Shown: positions 1-8,709, counted from the first letter of the stretch. The stretch is DNA of 64,000 bases from Bog-756 sp963696495 (GCA_963696495.1 CAVOKJ010000004.1:248001-312000); one strand, 5' to 3'. Numbers and translations: made by a program. The notes: generated by a model not told the origin, from the sequence alone.

Positions 1-1290
1 TTCAGCGGCACCGACGCCTCGGTGCTGGTCGGCTGGTTCTCCCGGTGCGAGCGGCTGGCCGTCACCGGCAAGACCCTGGCGGCCACCCGGGCGTCCCTCG
101 CCCACCGTCCCGAGACGACCGGCCACCCCACCCCGGCCCACTGGCTGTCCGAGATGACCGGCGAGTCGCTCGGGGAGTCGGCCGACGTGCTCCGCCTGGG
201 GAGGGCCTTCACCGGCCACTCGGGGATGGAAGAGGCCTGCCGGAACGGGCGGCTCTCCCGCCAGGCGGCCCGCCTGGTGGCCGACGCGCTGGCCGTCAAC
301 CCGGGCAGTGAGGACCACCTGGTCGAGGCGGCCCAGACCGACACCGTGCGCCAGCTGAAGGACCGGTGCCTGCGGGCCAAGGCCGAGGGCCGCTCGGCGG
401 AGGACGCCGCCCGGGCCCACCAGGCCCTCCACGACTCGAGGCACTGTCGGACCTGGACCGACCGGGACGGCGCCTTCCGTCTCGACGCCCGGCTCGCCCC
501 CGACGCCGGCGCCGCCCTCCTCGCCTCGCTCACCACCCAGTCCGAGCGGGTGTTCCACCGGGCGAGGAAGGCCGGGCGCACCGAGCCGGCCGACGCCTAC
601 CGGGCCGACGCCCTGGTGGCCCTCGTGACCGGCCGGGACGTGATCGGGCCCCGGCGCCGGGGGAGTGCGGCCCCGACCGGCACCCCGGGCCCGGATCCCG
701 ACCCGGCGGGACCCGACCACGATGCCGGCCACGATGCCGGCGACGCCCCGCCCGAGCCGACCGGCCCCCGGGCCCAGGTCACCCTGCGGGTCGACCTCGG
801 TGCCCTGCGCCGGGGGGCGGTCGGGCCCGGCGAGGTGTGCGAGATCCCCGGGGTGGGACCGGTCCCGGTCGGGACGGCCCGGGCGCTCATGGGTGACGCC
901 CTCACCCGGCTGGTCATCACCGACGGGGTGGACGTCACCACCGTCTGCCATCTGGGCCGGGCCATCCCCGCCCACCTGCGCACCGCCCTGCTCGAGCGGG
1001 ACCGGCGCTGTGTCGTGCCGGGCTGCGACGTGGAGGACGGCCTGGAGATCGACCACGTCCGCCCCTTCGCCGAGGGCGGCCCGACCAGCCTCGACAACCT
1101 GGCCCGGCTCTGCCGGTGGCACCACCAGCTGAAGACCCACCGGGGCTTCGCCCTCACCGGCCCACCGGGTGACCGACGCTGGCAGTGCCCGGGCCCCGCC
1201 GGGGATCCTGCTGGGGATCCCGTCGACCTTCCGGGCCCACCGGGTCCGACCGACACCGCCGAGCCACCCCTCTTCTTCCTCGAGGAGTGA
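1..1290 (+). CDS. DUF222/HNH endonuclease-like protein, 5' end outside window
   Basis: The reading frame is already open at base 1, so the start lies upstream of the window; the first GTG inside the window (base 22) is probably not the real start. The N-terminal and middle part is helical and Ala/Arg-rich as in DUF222 proteins. A Pro/Asp/His-rich low-complexity linker follows (about bases 660-760). The C-terminus carries an HNH nuclease motif: a CxxxxC zinc-type pair (CVVPGC), IDHVRPFAEGG, the conserved Asn of LDNLARLC, and WHHQLKTH. Families of this kind are abundant and multi-copy in actinobacteria, sometimes carrying mobile-intron or intein-like HNH domains, but the physiological role is unknown. 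It is convergent with the thiolase-like gene that follows, and the two 3' ends are about 100 bp apart. The domain call is firm; the function is open. Confidence 0.85.
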   Translation, partial: FSGTDASVLVGWFSRCERLAVTGKTLAATRASLAHRPETTGHPTPAHWLSEMTGESLGESADVLRLGRAFTGHSGMEEACRNGRLSRQAARLVADALAVNPGSEDHLVEAAQTDTVRQLKDRCLRAKAEGRSAEDAARAHQALHDSRHCRTWTDRDGAFRLDARLAPDAGAALLASLTTQSERVFHRARKAGRTEPADAYRADALVALVTGRDVIGPRRRGSAAPTGTPGPDPDPAGPDHDAGHDAGDAPPEPTGPRAQVTLRVDLGALRRGAVGPGEVCEIPGVGPVPVGTARALMGDALTRLVITDGVDVTTVCHLGRAIPAHLRTALLERDRRCVVPGCDVEDGLEIDHVRPFAEGGPTSLDNLARLCRWHHQLKTHRGFALTGPPGDRRWQCPGPAGDPAGDPVDLPGPPGPTDTAEPPLFFLEE

Positions 1291-1391
1291 ACCCGAGGGT
1301 TCTACGGGCCTGTCCCGGGGGCCTCATGACGCTCGAACGCGCAGCTGATGCCACGGCTGCTCCGAGTTGGCGACGTCGAGTGACCGACGGG

Positions 1392-3041
1392 TCAGGAGAG
1401 GTCGAGCGACCCGTCGGCTCGCAACGTTCCCCGGTGGCCACATCCCTCTTCGGACACCAGCAGACCGAGGTGGTCAGGATCGGTCACATTGGCCCAGGCC
1501 CGACGACCCTCCGGGGTGCGGCAAGCCAGGACCGCCCTCTCCGGTGCCCCGTCCCGCCCGTACGACACCGAGTAGGTCTCCACGGTGACGGCGCCCTCGG
1601 CGTCGGCGTCCGACGAGCACTGGGGGAGCGATTGAACGGCCGGCTGGGCGTCGGCCCAGGCGAAGCCGCCGGCGCGCTCGACGAGGACGCCCTCGGGCAG
1701 GGAGCCGTGTGCCGCCGAGGCCGAGGCCGAGCCCGAGCCCGAGCCCGAGGCCGAGGTCGGGCCCGAGGTGCGCTCACCGCCGGGACGGGTGCCGTAGATG
1801 CCCACACTGTGCTTCGTCAGGTACCAGCCGAGTCCGGTGACGAGGCCGAAGGAGTCCGGGTCGGAGCGCAGGGCGTCGACCATCGTCGCCACGGCGTGTG
1901 TGCCGTAGTTGTTGCCCGGGCCGCCGCCGAAGGTGAGTCCGCCGGTGAGGGTGAGGGGCCTGGCCGGATCGTCGTCGGGGAGCCCGAGCTCGGCAGCGGC
2001 GATCTCGACCGCCGAGGGAAAGCACGAGTAGAGGTCCAGATGGGCGATCTCCTCGATGCCCAGGCCGGCCAAGGAGAGGGACGAGGCGCCCGCCGCCCGG
2101 ATGGCCGGCGAGGAGTGGAAGTCGAGCCGGTGTGACAGGAACCAGTGGTCGTCGGCATCGGCGCCCGCCAGCGGGAACACCCACCGGTCGCTCGGGACGC
2201 CGGCCGCCTCGGCCGCCGCCGCCGAGCAGAGGATGAGGGCGGCACCCTGGTCGACCTGCATGTTCGCCGTGAGGAGCTTGGTATAGGGGTAGGCGATCAT
2301 CCGGTTGTCGTCCGTCGCCGTCACCACCTCGTCGGTGGTGCGGAACTCCCGAAGCCACGCATGGGGGTTGTCGGCGGCCACCTTCGAGAACCGTGACCAC
2401 AGGTCCCCGATGTAGCGACGGTGCTCGTCGAGGCCTCGGCCCGCCCGGGCCCGCAGCGCGTTCTCGAACAGGGGGAAGACATGGATGGGCAGGTCGAGCC
2501 CACGCTCCTCTTCGGCGTCCGTCGTTCCGCGGCGGTCGTTCCCGAACTGCAGCGGGATCGGGGTGTCGGGCAGCTGGACCGTCCAGGGGAGCACCGGCCG
2601 GTCGGGATGCCGACGGGACGCCGTCTGCGTGTAGACGCAGTCGGCACCCACCAGGACAGCCACGTCGAGCTCCCCCCGACCGATGGCCAGGGCGGTGGCG
2701 TTGACCAGGCTCTGGGGATTGTTGCCCCCGGTGGTGGTGAGCACCGTCTCGGCCGGCTCGATGCCGAGCGCGGTCGCCACGGCCTCACCGGGATTGGCAT
2801 AGTGCCAGCTCAAGGGGTTGGCCACCCGAAGCGACTGGATCCGTCCCATGAGGTGGCGACCGGCCGGGGCCGACCCTCCGGCCGGAGCTCCGTCACAGTC
2901 CTCGATGGCCGCCTCCACCGCCCGGACCATGAGCCCGATCGGCTCCGGACGGTCGGACAGGCTCCCCTCGCCCTCGGTCCGGGGCCGGTTGGTGGTCTGG
3001 CCGACGCCGACGAGGACCGGTGTGGTGGGGGCGATCCTCAT
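1392..3041 (-). CDS. Thiolase-like protein type 1 (acetyl-CoA acetyltransferase-like)
   Basis: A 549-residue thiolase-fold protein with an extra C-terminal domain of about 90 residues (ending near CRTPEGRRAWANVTDP), the layout of the actinobacterial thiolase-like protein type 1 (TLP1) group. ATG at 3041 was chosen because homology begins at MRIAPTTPVLVGVGQ; the longer open frame upstream is Arg/Pro-rich shadow. Canonical thiolases have a nucleophilic Cys in the first half; the corresponding stretch here reads TTGGNNPQSLVNA with no Cys, while the glycine-rich GGLTFGGGPGNNYGTHA segment keeps a His. It may therefore bind acyl-CoA without normal thiolysis. A Ser/Gly/Ala linker encoded by a GCCGAG/CCCGAG hexamer run (about 1716-1765) joins the domains. 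It is divergent from rpiB with 59 bp between. Fold call good; reaction unknown. Confidence 0.8.
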   Translation of the reverse strand: MRIAPTTPVLVGVGQTTNRPRTEGEGSLSDRPEPIGLMVRAVEAAIEDCDGAPAGGSAPAGRHLMGRIQSLRVANPLSWHYANPGEAVATALGIEPAETVLTTTGGNNPQSLVNATALAIGRGELDVAVLVGADCVYTQTASRRHPDRPVLPWTVQLPDTPIPLQFGNDRRGTTDAEEERGLDLPIHVFPLFENALRARAGRGLDEHRRYIGDLWSRFSKVAADNPHAWLREFRTTDEVVTATDDNRMIAYPYTKLLTANMQVDQGAALILCSAAAAEAAGVPSDRWVFPLAGADADDHWFLSHRLDFHSSPAIRAAGASSLSLAGLGIEEIAHLDLYSCFPSAVEIAAAELGLPDDDPARPLTLTGGLTFGGGPGNNYGTHAVATMVDALRSDPDSFGLVTGLGWYLTKHSVGIYGTRPGGERTSGPTSASGSGSGSASASAAHGSLPEGVLVERAGGFAWADAQPAVQSLPQCSSDADAEGAVTVETYSVSYGRDGAPERAVLACRTPEGRRAWANVTDPDHLGLLVSEEGCGHRGTLRADGSLDLS

Positions 3042-3100
3042 GAGGCAGATGAGCGTACCCGCCGCCACCAGGGGGCAATCCGCGTCGGTACACTCGGAGC

Positions 3101-3652
3101 ATGCGCATCGCCGTCGGCTCGGATCACGCCGGGTTCGACCTGAAGGCCGGACTGGCGAAACACCTGGTGGATGCCGGTCACGAGGTCCTCGACCTCGGCG
3201 CGGACTCGCCTGACGTGCCGGTCGACTACCCCGTCTTCGGCCTGGCCGTCGGCCGGGCGGTCGCCGAGGGCCGGGCCGAGCGCGGGCTGTGCGTGTGTGG
3301 GACCGGCATCGGCATCGGCATCGCCGCCAACAAGGTGGACGGGGTGAGGGCGGCACTGGTCCACGACGTGACCACCGCCCGCCTGGCCCGGCAGCACAAC
3401 GATGCCAACGTCGTCTGCCTGGGTGGCCGGACGACCGGGGTGTCGGAGGCGACCGACGCCGTGGACACCTTCTTCTCCACCGAGTTCGAGGGAGGGCGCC
3501 ACCAGAGTCGGCTCGACCTGATCTCCGACTTCGAATCGGGCCGCGGACAGGAACCGGGACCCGACGGGGCGCCGGGGACCGGATCCTCCCGCCCGACCCA
3601 GCGAAGCACCACCTCGACCACTACCGCCGCGGGATCGAACGGCGGCGCATGA
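3101..3652 (+). CDS. rpiB: Ribose-5-phosphate isomerase B
   Basis: RpiB interconverts ribose-5-phosphate and ribulose-5-phosphate in the non-oxidative pentose phosphate pathway (cytosolic). Family landmarks are in order: SDHAGFDLK at the N-terminus (substrate Asp-His), the CGTGIGIGIAANK active-site loop with the catalytic Cys, and HNDANVVCLGGR. The core matches the usual length of about 150 residues; the last 30 or so (after SDFESGRGQ) are a Pro/Ser/Thr/Gly-rich tail that most family members lack. ATG at 3101 is the first residue of homology. It lies 30 bp upstream of glyA in the same direction, so the two are probably cotranscribed, a pairing common in actinobacteria. Allose-6-phosphate isomerase activity is a minor alternative. 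Confidence 0.95.
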   Translation: MRIAVGSDHAGFDLKAGLAKHLVDAGHEVLDLGADSPDVPVDYPVFGLAVGRAVAEGRAERGLCVCGTGIGIGIAANKVDGVRAALVHDVTTARLARQHNDANVVCLGGRTTGVSEATDAVDTFFSTEFEGGRHQSRLDLISDFESGRGQEPGPDGAPGTGSSRPTQRSTTSTTTAAGSNGGA

Positions 3653-3682
3653 GCCGGACCACAGAAAGGCAGTAGCCAGACC

Positions 3683-4987
3683 ATGCCGCAGCCCTACGCC
3701 GCATCCCCCTTCGACCGTTGGCTGACCGACGACCCCGAGATCAGCCGTCTCCTGGGCGACGAGGCCGAGCGGCAGTCCACCACGCTGCAGCTCATCGCCT
3801 CGGAGAACTTCACCTCCCCGGCCGTCCTCGCCGCCTCCGGGTCGGTGCTCACCAACAAGTACGCCGAGGGCTATCCGGGGCGCCGGTACTACGGGGGCAA
3901 CCAGGTCATCGACGAGGTGGAGGACCTGGCCCGCGAGCGGTTGAAGGCGCTGTTCGGGGCCGAGCACGCCAATGTCCAGCCCCATGCCGGCGCCAACGCC
4001 AACCTGGCCGTCTACCAGGCCCTGCTCGATCCGGGCGACACCATCCTGGCCATGCGGCTCGACCACGGTGGGCACCTGACCCATGGCTCACCGGCCAGCA
4101 TCACCTCCAAGATCTGGCGCTTCGTCTCCTACGGGGTGTCGCCCGCCTCCGACGATCCCGACAAGCTGGGGGAGATCATCGACTTCGACCAGGTCGCCGA
4201 CCTGGCGCGCCGGGAACGGCCCCGCCTGATCGTTGCCGGCTCCACCGCGTACGCCCGGATCATCGACCCGCTTCCCTTCCGGGAGATCGCCGACTCGGTG
4301 GGTGCCCGCTTCATGTTCGACGCCGCCCATCCCGCCGGCCTCATCGCCGGGGGCGTGCACCCGTCGCCCGTGGGCGTGGCCGACGTGGTCACCTTCACGA
4401 CCCACAAGACGCTCCGCGGCCCCCGCGGCGGTGCGATCCTCACCAGTGCCGAACTGGCGAAGGCGGTGGACAGCGCGGTGTTCCCCGGCCTCCAGGGCGG
4501 CCCACTCGAGCACGTGATCGCCGCCAAGGCGGTCGCCTTCGCCGAAGCGGCCCGGCCCGAGTTCCGGACCTACGCCGCCCAGGTGGTCAGCAACGCCGCG
4601 GCGCTCGCCGACTCGCTGGCGGCACAGGGGTTCCGGCTCGTGTCGGGAGGGACGGAGAACCACCAGGTGCTGGTCGACCTGCGCACGTTCGACGCCGAGC
4701 TCACCGGCAAGGTGGCCCAGGAGGTGCTCGACCGGGCCGGCATCACCTGCAACCGCAACACCATCCCCGACGACCCCCGCTCACCGTTCATCACCTCGGG
4801 CCTGCGGCTCGGCTCGGCCGCCCAGACCACCACCGGCATGGGCGAGTCGGAGATGCGCACCGTGGGCGACCTCATCGGGCGCACACTGCGCGGCCGCGAC
4901 GACGAGCAGGCCATCTCGGCGATCCGGTCCGAGGTGAGAGCCCTGTGCTCGGGCTTCCCCCCGTATCCGACCCTGGCCGGGTCGTGA
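3683..4987 (+). CDS. glyA: Serine hydroxymethyltransferase
   Basis: PLP enzyme converting serine and tetrahydrofolate to glycine and 5,10-methylene-THF; the main one-carbon entry point. Its 434 residues are full length. Visible landmarks: LIASENFTS near the N-terminus, NKYAEGYPGRRYYGG, the PLP lysine in FTTHKTLRGPRGG (about K242), FPGLQGGPLEH, and the folate-side NRNTIPDDPRSP. The start is the ATG at 3683, with a weak GAAAGGCAG upstream. It follows rpiB by 30 bp and precedes the sugar-phosphate transferase gene, separated by a 15-bp tandem repeat. Nothing is missing from the catalytic set. Identification is secure. Confidence 0.97.
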   Translation: MPQPYAASPFDRWLTDDPEISRLLGDEAERQSTTLQLIASENFTSPAVLAASGSVLTNKYAEGYPGRRYYGGNQVIDEVEDLARERLKALFGAEHANVQPHAGANANLAVYQALLDPGDTILAMRLDHGGHLTHGSPASITSKIWRFVSYGVSPASDDPDKLGEIIDFDQVADLARRERPRLIVAGSTAYARIIDPLPFREIADSVGARFMFDAAHPAGLIAGGVHPSPVGVADVVTFTTHKTLRGPRGGAILTSAELAKAVDSAVFPGLQGGPLEHVIAAKAVAFAEAARPEFRTYAAQVVSNAAALADSLAAQGFRLVSGGTENHQVLVDLRTFDAELTGKVAQEVLDRAGITCNRNTIPDDPRSPFITSGLRLGSAAQTTTGMGESEMRTVGDLIGRTLRGRDDEQAISAIRSEVRALCSGFPPYPTLAGS

Positions 4988-5072
4988 GCGGCAGGGACGC
5001 TGCGGTGGGCCGGCCCCGGGCCTTGTCCGGCCACCGGATCATCGACGGTGACAGGACTGCCGGCCACCGGGT

Positions 5073-5147
5073 CTTCGACGCCCGCGCCTTTGACGCCAGC
5101 GCCCTCGATGCCCGTTCCCTCGACGCCGGCGCCTTCGACGCCAGCGC
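5073..5147. repeat. 15-bp tandem repeat between glyA and wecA-like gene
   Basis: Five imperfect copies of a 15-bp unit of the form CTTCGACGCCNGCGC, starting at 5073, 5088, 5103, 5118 and 5133. The array ends 27 bp before the GTG of the next gene. It is not in frame with either neighbour. The unit length keeps all three frames open, which creates spurious long ORFs here. No function can be assigned. Confidence 0.8.
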
Positions 5148-5174
5148 TCGGATCGACGGGCGGGTGGCCCACCG

Positions 5175-6389
5175 GTGAGCGGGACCGTACCGCTCAACTG
5201 GTACGGCCTACTCCTCGTGGTGTCCGCGGTGGCGGCGTGGGCGCTCACCTTCCCGGTCCGGCGGATCGCCCTGCAGATCGGCTACGTGGCCCAACCGGAC
5301 GATCGCAAGGTGCACCAGTCGGTCACCCCCCAGGCGGGAGGCGTGGCCATGTTCCTGGCCATGTTGGTGGCCTGGGCGGTGGCAGCATCGATCCCGCCGC
5401 TCGCCCCGCTGTTCCAGGGATCCTCGGAGCCGCTCGGGCTGATCCTGGGGGCCAGTGTCATCTTCGTGGTCGGGATGATCGACGACCTGCGCGACATGTC
5501 GGCGCCGGCCAAGGTGGCCGGCGAGGTGCTGGCCGCCACGGTCCTCTACTTCATGGGGGTGACCTGGTTCCAGTTCAAGATCCCCCTGGCCGGGCTGGTC
5601 CAGCTCTCGCCCGAGTGGACGCCGCTCCTGACCGCGCTGTGGGTGATCGCCATCACCAACGCCGTCAACCTGATCGACGGCCTCGACGGCCTCGCCGCCG
5701 GCGTGGTGGCCATCGCCTCGGGGACCCTGGCCATCTACGGCCTGCACCTCCAACACCTCGGCACGCTCCCCACCGACAACATCGGGCCGCTGATCGCCGT
5801 GGTCACCTGCGGGATCTGCCTCGGTTTCCTCCCCCACAATTTCCATCCGGCCAAGATCTTCATGGGAGACGCCGGGGCCCTGCTCCTCGGGCTGTTGATG
5901 GCCGCCTCCACCATGCTCATCGGGGGACGGGCGGTGACCACCGGCGCGGTCAGCGGGGTGGCCGCCCACACCGGGCAGACCTACTTCTTCTTCGCCCCCC
6001 TGTTCATCCCGTTCTTCATCCTCGGGGTGCCCATCGTCGACATGGCGTTCGCCTTCGTGCGACGGACGGCCAACCGGACCGGTTTCGCCACGCCGGACAA
6101 GAGCCACCTGCACCACCGGCTCCTGCGGCTCGGCCACGGGCACCGTCGCAGCGTCCTCATCCTGTGGGCCTGGACGGTCCTCCTCTCCGGGTTCATCCTG
6201 TTCCCGCTCTACATCTCGAGCGTCAACGCCATCATCCCGTTCGGCGTGCTGGCCCTCGGCGTGGTGCTGTACACCCTGTTCCACCCCTCGCTCCGGAGGC
6301 AGACCGAGCCCGGGCCGGAGGGGGAGGCACCGCTCGATCCCCCCGCCGGGCCCGGCGAGGACGGGAGCGCCCGCTCCCCGGGGACGTGA
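5175..6389 (+). CDS. wecA: Undecaprenyl-phosphate sugar-1-phosphate transferase (WecA/MraY family)
   Basis: Polytopic membrane enzyme that moves a sugar-1-phosphate (in mycobacteria GlcNAc-1-P) from a UDP-sugar onto polyprenyl phosphate, the first lipid-linked step of cell-envelope polysaccharide synthesis. Family signatures: the Mg-binding GMIDDLRDMSAPAK, the NAVNLIDGLDGLAAG motif, FMGDAGALLLG, and the C-terminal cytoplasmic HLHHRLLRLGHGHRRS loop. About 10-11 hydrophobic segments are visible in 404 residues. Start is the GTG at 5175, right after a repeat array; no strong Shine-Dalgarno is evident. The position just upstream of the atp operon matches mycobacterial wecA. The C-terminal 25 residues are Pro/Gly/Glu-rich. 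The exact sugar is not readable from sequence. Confidence 0.88.
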   Translation: MSGTVPLNWYGLLLVVSAVAAWALTFPVRRIALQIGYVAQPDDRKVHQSVTPQAGGVAMFLAMLVAWAVAASIPPLAPLFQGSSEPLGLILGASVIFVVGMIDDLRDMSAPAKVAGEVLAATVLYFMGVTWFQFKIPLAGLVQLSPEWTPLLTALWVIAITNAVNLIDGLDGLAAGVVAIASGTLAIYGLHLQHLGTLPTDNIGPLIAVVTCGICLGFLPHNFHPAKIFMGDAGALLLGLLMAASTMLIGGRAVTTGAVSGVAAHTGQTYFFFAPLFIPFFILGVPIVDMAFAFVRRTANRTGFATPDKSHLHHRLLRLGHGHRRSVLILWAWTVLLSGFILFPLYISSVNAIIPFGVLALGVVLYTLFHPSLRRQTEPGPEGEAPLDPPAGPGEDGSARSPGT

Positions 6390-6748
6390 GCGCCGGCTCC
6401 GGGGCCGGCTCCGGGGCCGGACCGGGGCCCCCCTCCGAGGTCGGAGCAGGCGCCGGACCGGGTGCTGACGGACGGCCCGCCCCGGCCTCCTCACCGGCCA
6501 CACCGCCGGTTCCGGCGGCCACCGCCGGTCCGCCCGCAGAACTGTGAACGGAGTGTTTCCTACGTTTTGCTGTGGCGGGGTACATGGTGCGATGATGCTT
6601 CCCGTGAATTGCGGGCCGCTCACCCCTTCCGAGGGCATCGATCCGGTCGGCAGCACGACCGGCGACGACCGCCGGACACTTGCGTGAACCCAGGAACCAC
6701 CCGTGAAGCCCTCCAACCCCACATTCCCTGACGCGGCCCGAACCGACC
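6390..6748. other. Intergenic region upstream of atp operon
   Basis: About 360 bp without a convincing gene. The first 150 bp are very GC-rich with repeated GGCTCCGGGGCC units directly after the wecA stop. From about 6545 to 6720 the composition falls (e.g. GTGTTTCCTACGTTTTGCTGTGG), which is where an atp operon promoter would be expected. I cannot identify a clear -35/-10 pair. Confidence 0.4.
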
Positions 6749-7006
6749 ATGGAAGACGAGCCATCCCCGCCCTCCGAGCCCCACGGGCCGGCGGAGTCCC
6801 CGGGCGAGAAGGCGTTGGGACCAGGGGCGATGGCGTTCCTGACCCTGGGTGTGACTGCGGCGGGCTCGCTGGTCGCCGGGGGGCTGCTCGGCTATCTGGT
6901 GGACGACTGGGCGGGCACGAGTCCCCTGTTCACGCTGGTCGGACTGGGTGTGGGGATCGTGGCCGCGGTCATGATGACCGTCACCCGCGTCCGGAAGTAC
7001 CTGTGA
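6749..7006 (+). CDS. atpZ: AtpZ/AtpI-type small ATP synthase assembly protein
   Basis: 85-residue protein with an acidic/Pro-rich N-terminus of about 25 residues followed by two hydrophobic helices (AFLTLGVTAAGSLVAGGLLGYLVDDW and SPLFTLVGLGVGIVAAVMMTV) joined by a short loop. This two-helix hairpin with G-x-x-LD/VDDW-x-G-T is typical of the AtpZ (F0F1-ATPase-associated) family found first in many atp operons. It probably helps c-ring assembly or Mg handling; the exact role is debated. The ATG at 6749 is the only good start. It is the first gene of a ten-gene atp operon and lies 40 bp before atpI. Confidence 0.8.
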   Translation: MEDEPSPPSEPHGPAESPGEKALGPGAMAFLTLGVTAAGSLVAGGLLGYLVDDWAGTSPLFTLVGLGVGIVAAVMMTVTRVRKYL

Positions 7007-7046
7007 TCAGGCCCGCTGGCACGTCGACGCCGTCCCGACCGGACGG

Positions 7047-7568
7047 GTGGTCCTGACCGTGTTCGCCCACTTCACGCTCCCGAGCGTCCCCGACGTGGCC
7101 CGACGGACCGTCTCGGCGGCCCTGGTGGTCGGCGTCGCCGCCCTCGTCGCCTGCGTGGCGTTCGGCCACGCCCTGCTGGGCCTGGGCGCCTGCATCGGCC
7201 TGGCCCTCGGGACGTTCAACTTCCGCATGATCGGCAACTCGGTGGCCCGGGTCAGCGTCCGGGAGGACTCGAACAAGCGGCGCCCGCTCGCCCTCAACAC
7301 CCTCGGTCGCATGGGGATCATCACCGTGGTCACCATCGGGCTGCTCTTCGTCTCGCCGAGCCTCGGCTTCGGCGTGCTCGGCGGGCTGGCCGTCTTCCAG
7401 TTCATCCTGCTGGCCAACGTGGCCCGCTCGATGGCCAAGGCCGGTCCCATGACCTCGGTGGACGACCTCATCAACGCCAACGTCGTGGACGACAACGTGC
7501 GGCCCGCGTCCGCGTCCGCACCCGCGCCGGCCATCGACGCCTCCGACGACGACGAGGGGGGTGCCTGA
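7047..7568 (+). CDS. atpI: ATP synthase protein I-like membrane protein
   Basis: 173 residues with four hydrophobic helices (about residues 17-40, 42-58, 85-105 and 108-125) and a charged loop containing SVREDSNKRRPLALNTLGR between helices 2 and 3. This matches the AtpI/UncI family that precedes atpB in many operons and is implicated in c-ring assembly. The C-terminal 45 residues are soluble and Ala/Pro/Asp-rich, ending in a run of Asp. GTG at 7047 was chosen as the first start after the atpZ stop. The 3' end overlaps the atpB start by 8 nt, indicating translational coupling. Confidence 0.75.
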   Translation: MVLTVFAHFTLPSVPDVARRTVSAALVVGVAALVACVAFGHALLGLGACIGLALGTFNFRMIGNSVARVSVREDSNKRRPLALNTLGRMGIITVVTIGLLFVSPSLGFGVLGGLAVFQFILLANVARSMAKAGPMTSVDDLINANVVDDNVRPASASAPAPAIDASDDDEGGA

Positions 7569-8358
7569 GCCCGTGTTGGCCGGACTGCACCTCGCCAGCC
7601 TGCCCCTCCTGGCCTCCGACATCTCCGTCGGCGAACACCCCCAGGCCAACTGGTTCGGCCTGACCGTCGACGTGGACACGGTGTGGGCCACCATCATCGC
7701 CGGACTGGTGGTGGTCCTCCTCGGCCTGATCCTGCGGGCCAAGACGACCAGCGGGGTGCCAGGCAAGTTCCAGCTGGTGTGGGAGATGGGGGTCAGTGCC
7801 GTCCAGAAGCAGGTCGACGAGTCGATCGGCCCCCGGGGCGCCAAGGTCGTCCCCCTGGCCCTCACCCTGTTCATCTTCATCTTCGTCTGCAACCTCTTCG
7901 AGGTGCTCGGCATCGGTAGCCACTTCGAGTTCCTCCCCGCCCCGACCAGCGACATCAACCTGCCGCTGGCCATGGCGCTGTACGTGTTCGTCCTGGTGGA
8001 GATCGCCGCCGTCAAGAACCGGGGGGGCATCGGCTACCTCAAGCACTTCGTCAACCAGCCGTTCTCGGTGTGGCTGTTTCCCTTCAACCTGTTCATGAAC
8101 CTCGTCGACGAGATCATCAAGCCGATCACCCTCACCCTCCGTCTCTTCGGCAACCTGTTGGCCGGGGGCCTCATGCTCTCGCTGCTGGCGGCCCTGGTCA
8201 TCTGGAAGCTCGGTCCCGTGCCGCTCGGCGGACTGCTCACGGTGCCGCTCACGGTGATCTGGAAGCTCTTCGACATGGCGATCGGCGCCATCCAGGCCTT
8301 CATCTTCGCCCTGCTGACCATCCTGTACTTCGACGTGGCGATGGCCCAGGAGCATTGA
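7561..8358 (+). CDS. atpB: ATP synthase Fo subunit a
   Basis: Subunit a forms the proton half-channels facing the c-ring. The 265 residues have at least five hydrophobic helices. The essential Arg lies in the conserved helix LTLRLFGNLLAGGLML, and the last helices contain IGAIQAFIFALLTILY. The start is GTG 7561, inside the 3' end of atpI (8-nt overlap). It is followed by an 87-bp spacer containing a hairpin before atpE. Full length and intact. Assignment is secure. Confidence 0.96.
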   Translation: MPEPVLAGLHLASLPLLASDISVGEHPQANWFGLTVDVDTVWATIIAGLVVVLLGLILRAKTTSGVPGKFQLVWEMGVSAVQKQVDESIGPRGAKVVPLALTLFIFIFVCNLFEVLGIGSHFEFLPAPTSDINLPLAMALYVFVLVEIAAVKNRGGIGYLKHFVNQPFSVWLFPFNLFMNLVDEIIKPITLTLRLFGNLLAGGLMLSLLAALVIWKLGPVPLGGLLTVPLTVIWKLFDMAIGAIQAFIFALLTILYFDVAMAQEH

Positions 8359-8375
8359 CCCACCCGCCGGACGAC

Positions 8376-8392
8376 CCGGCCCACCGGGCCGG
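8376..8392 (+). promoter_or_regulatory. Hairpin between atpB and atpE
   Basis: A perfect 7-bp inverted repeat CCGGCCC-ACC-GGGCCGG sits in the only sizeable gap within the early part of the operon, flanked by two direct copies of GACGACCCGGCCCA. No U-run follows, so a terminator is unlikely. An mRNA processing or stabilising element ahead of the highly translated atpE is an inference. Confidence 0.45.
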
Positions 8393-8430
8393 CGACGACC
8401 CGGCCCAACAGTCTCACTGACAATGACAAC

Positions 8431-8440
8431 AAAGGAGAAG
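8431..8440 (+). promoter_or_regulatory. Strong ribosome-binding site of atpE
   Basis: AAAGGAGAAG lies 5 nt before the atpE ATG and is the best Shine-Dalgarno in the atp operon, fitting the high stoichiometry of subunit c. Confidence 0.75.
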
Positions 8441-8445
8441 CACTC

Positions 8446-8709
8446 ATGGCAGACGCCTCGATGGCGGACGCAGTACGAATTGCCGGCGCCATGGTCGGCG
8501 GTGGCCTGGCACTGGGCGGGGGCGCCGTCGGCGCCGCCATCGGTGACGGACTCGCCGGCAGCCAGACCATCGCCGGTGTGGCCCGCAACCCGGAGGCGCA
8601 GGGTCGTCTGACCACGATCATGTTCCTCACCGTCGGACTGTGCGAGGCGGCCTACTTCATCAACCTGGCCTTCACCGCACTGTTCATCTTCTCGCTCTAC
8701 AAGAAGTAG
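8446..8709 (+). CDS. atpE: ATP synthase Fo subunit c
   Basis: 87-residue c-ring subunit: two transmembrane helices joined by the polar loop ARNPEAQG (Arg47-Asn48-Pro49). The proton-carrying carboxylate is Glu67 in GLCEAAYFINLAF. The first helix has the GGGLALGGGAVGAAIGDG glycine pattern needed for tight ring packing. The residues around Glu67 (C66, A68, A69, Y70, F71) resemble the actinobacterial c-subunit region known as the diarylquinoline site in mycobacteria; sensitivity cannot be judged from sequence alone. It has its own strong ribosome-binding site. Secure. Confidence 0.97.
   Translation: MADASMADAVRIAGAMVGGGLALGGGAVGAAIGDGLAGSQTIAGVARNPEAQGRLTTIMFLTVGLCEAAYFINLAFTALFIFSLYKK

Noticed and set aside
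5048..6547. A plus-strand frame beginning in the 15-bp repeat and running through wecA
   Set aside because: Out of frame with wecA, whose product is full length with all motifs; Pro/Arg-rich shadow.
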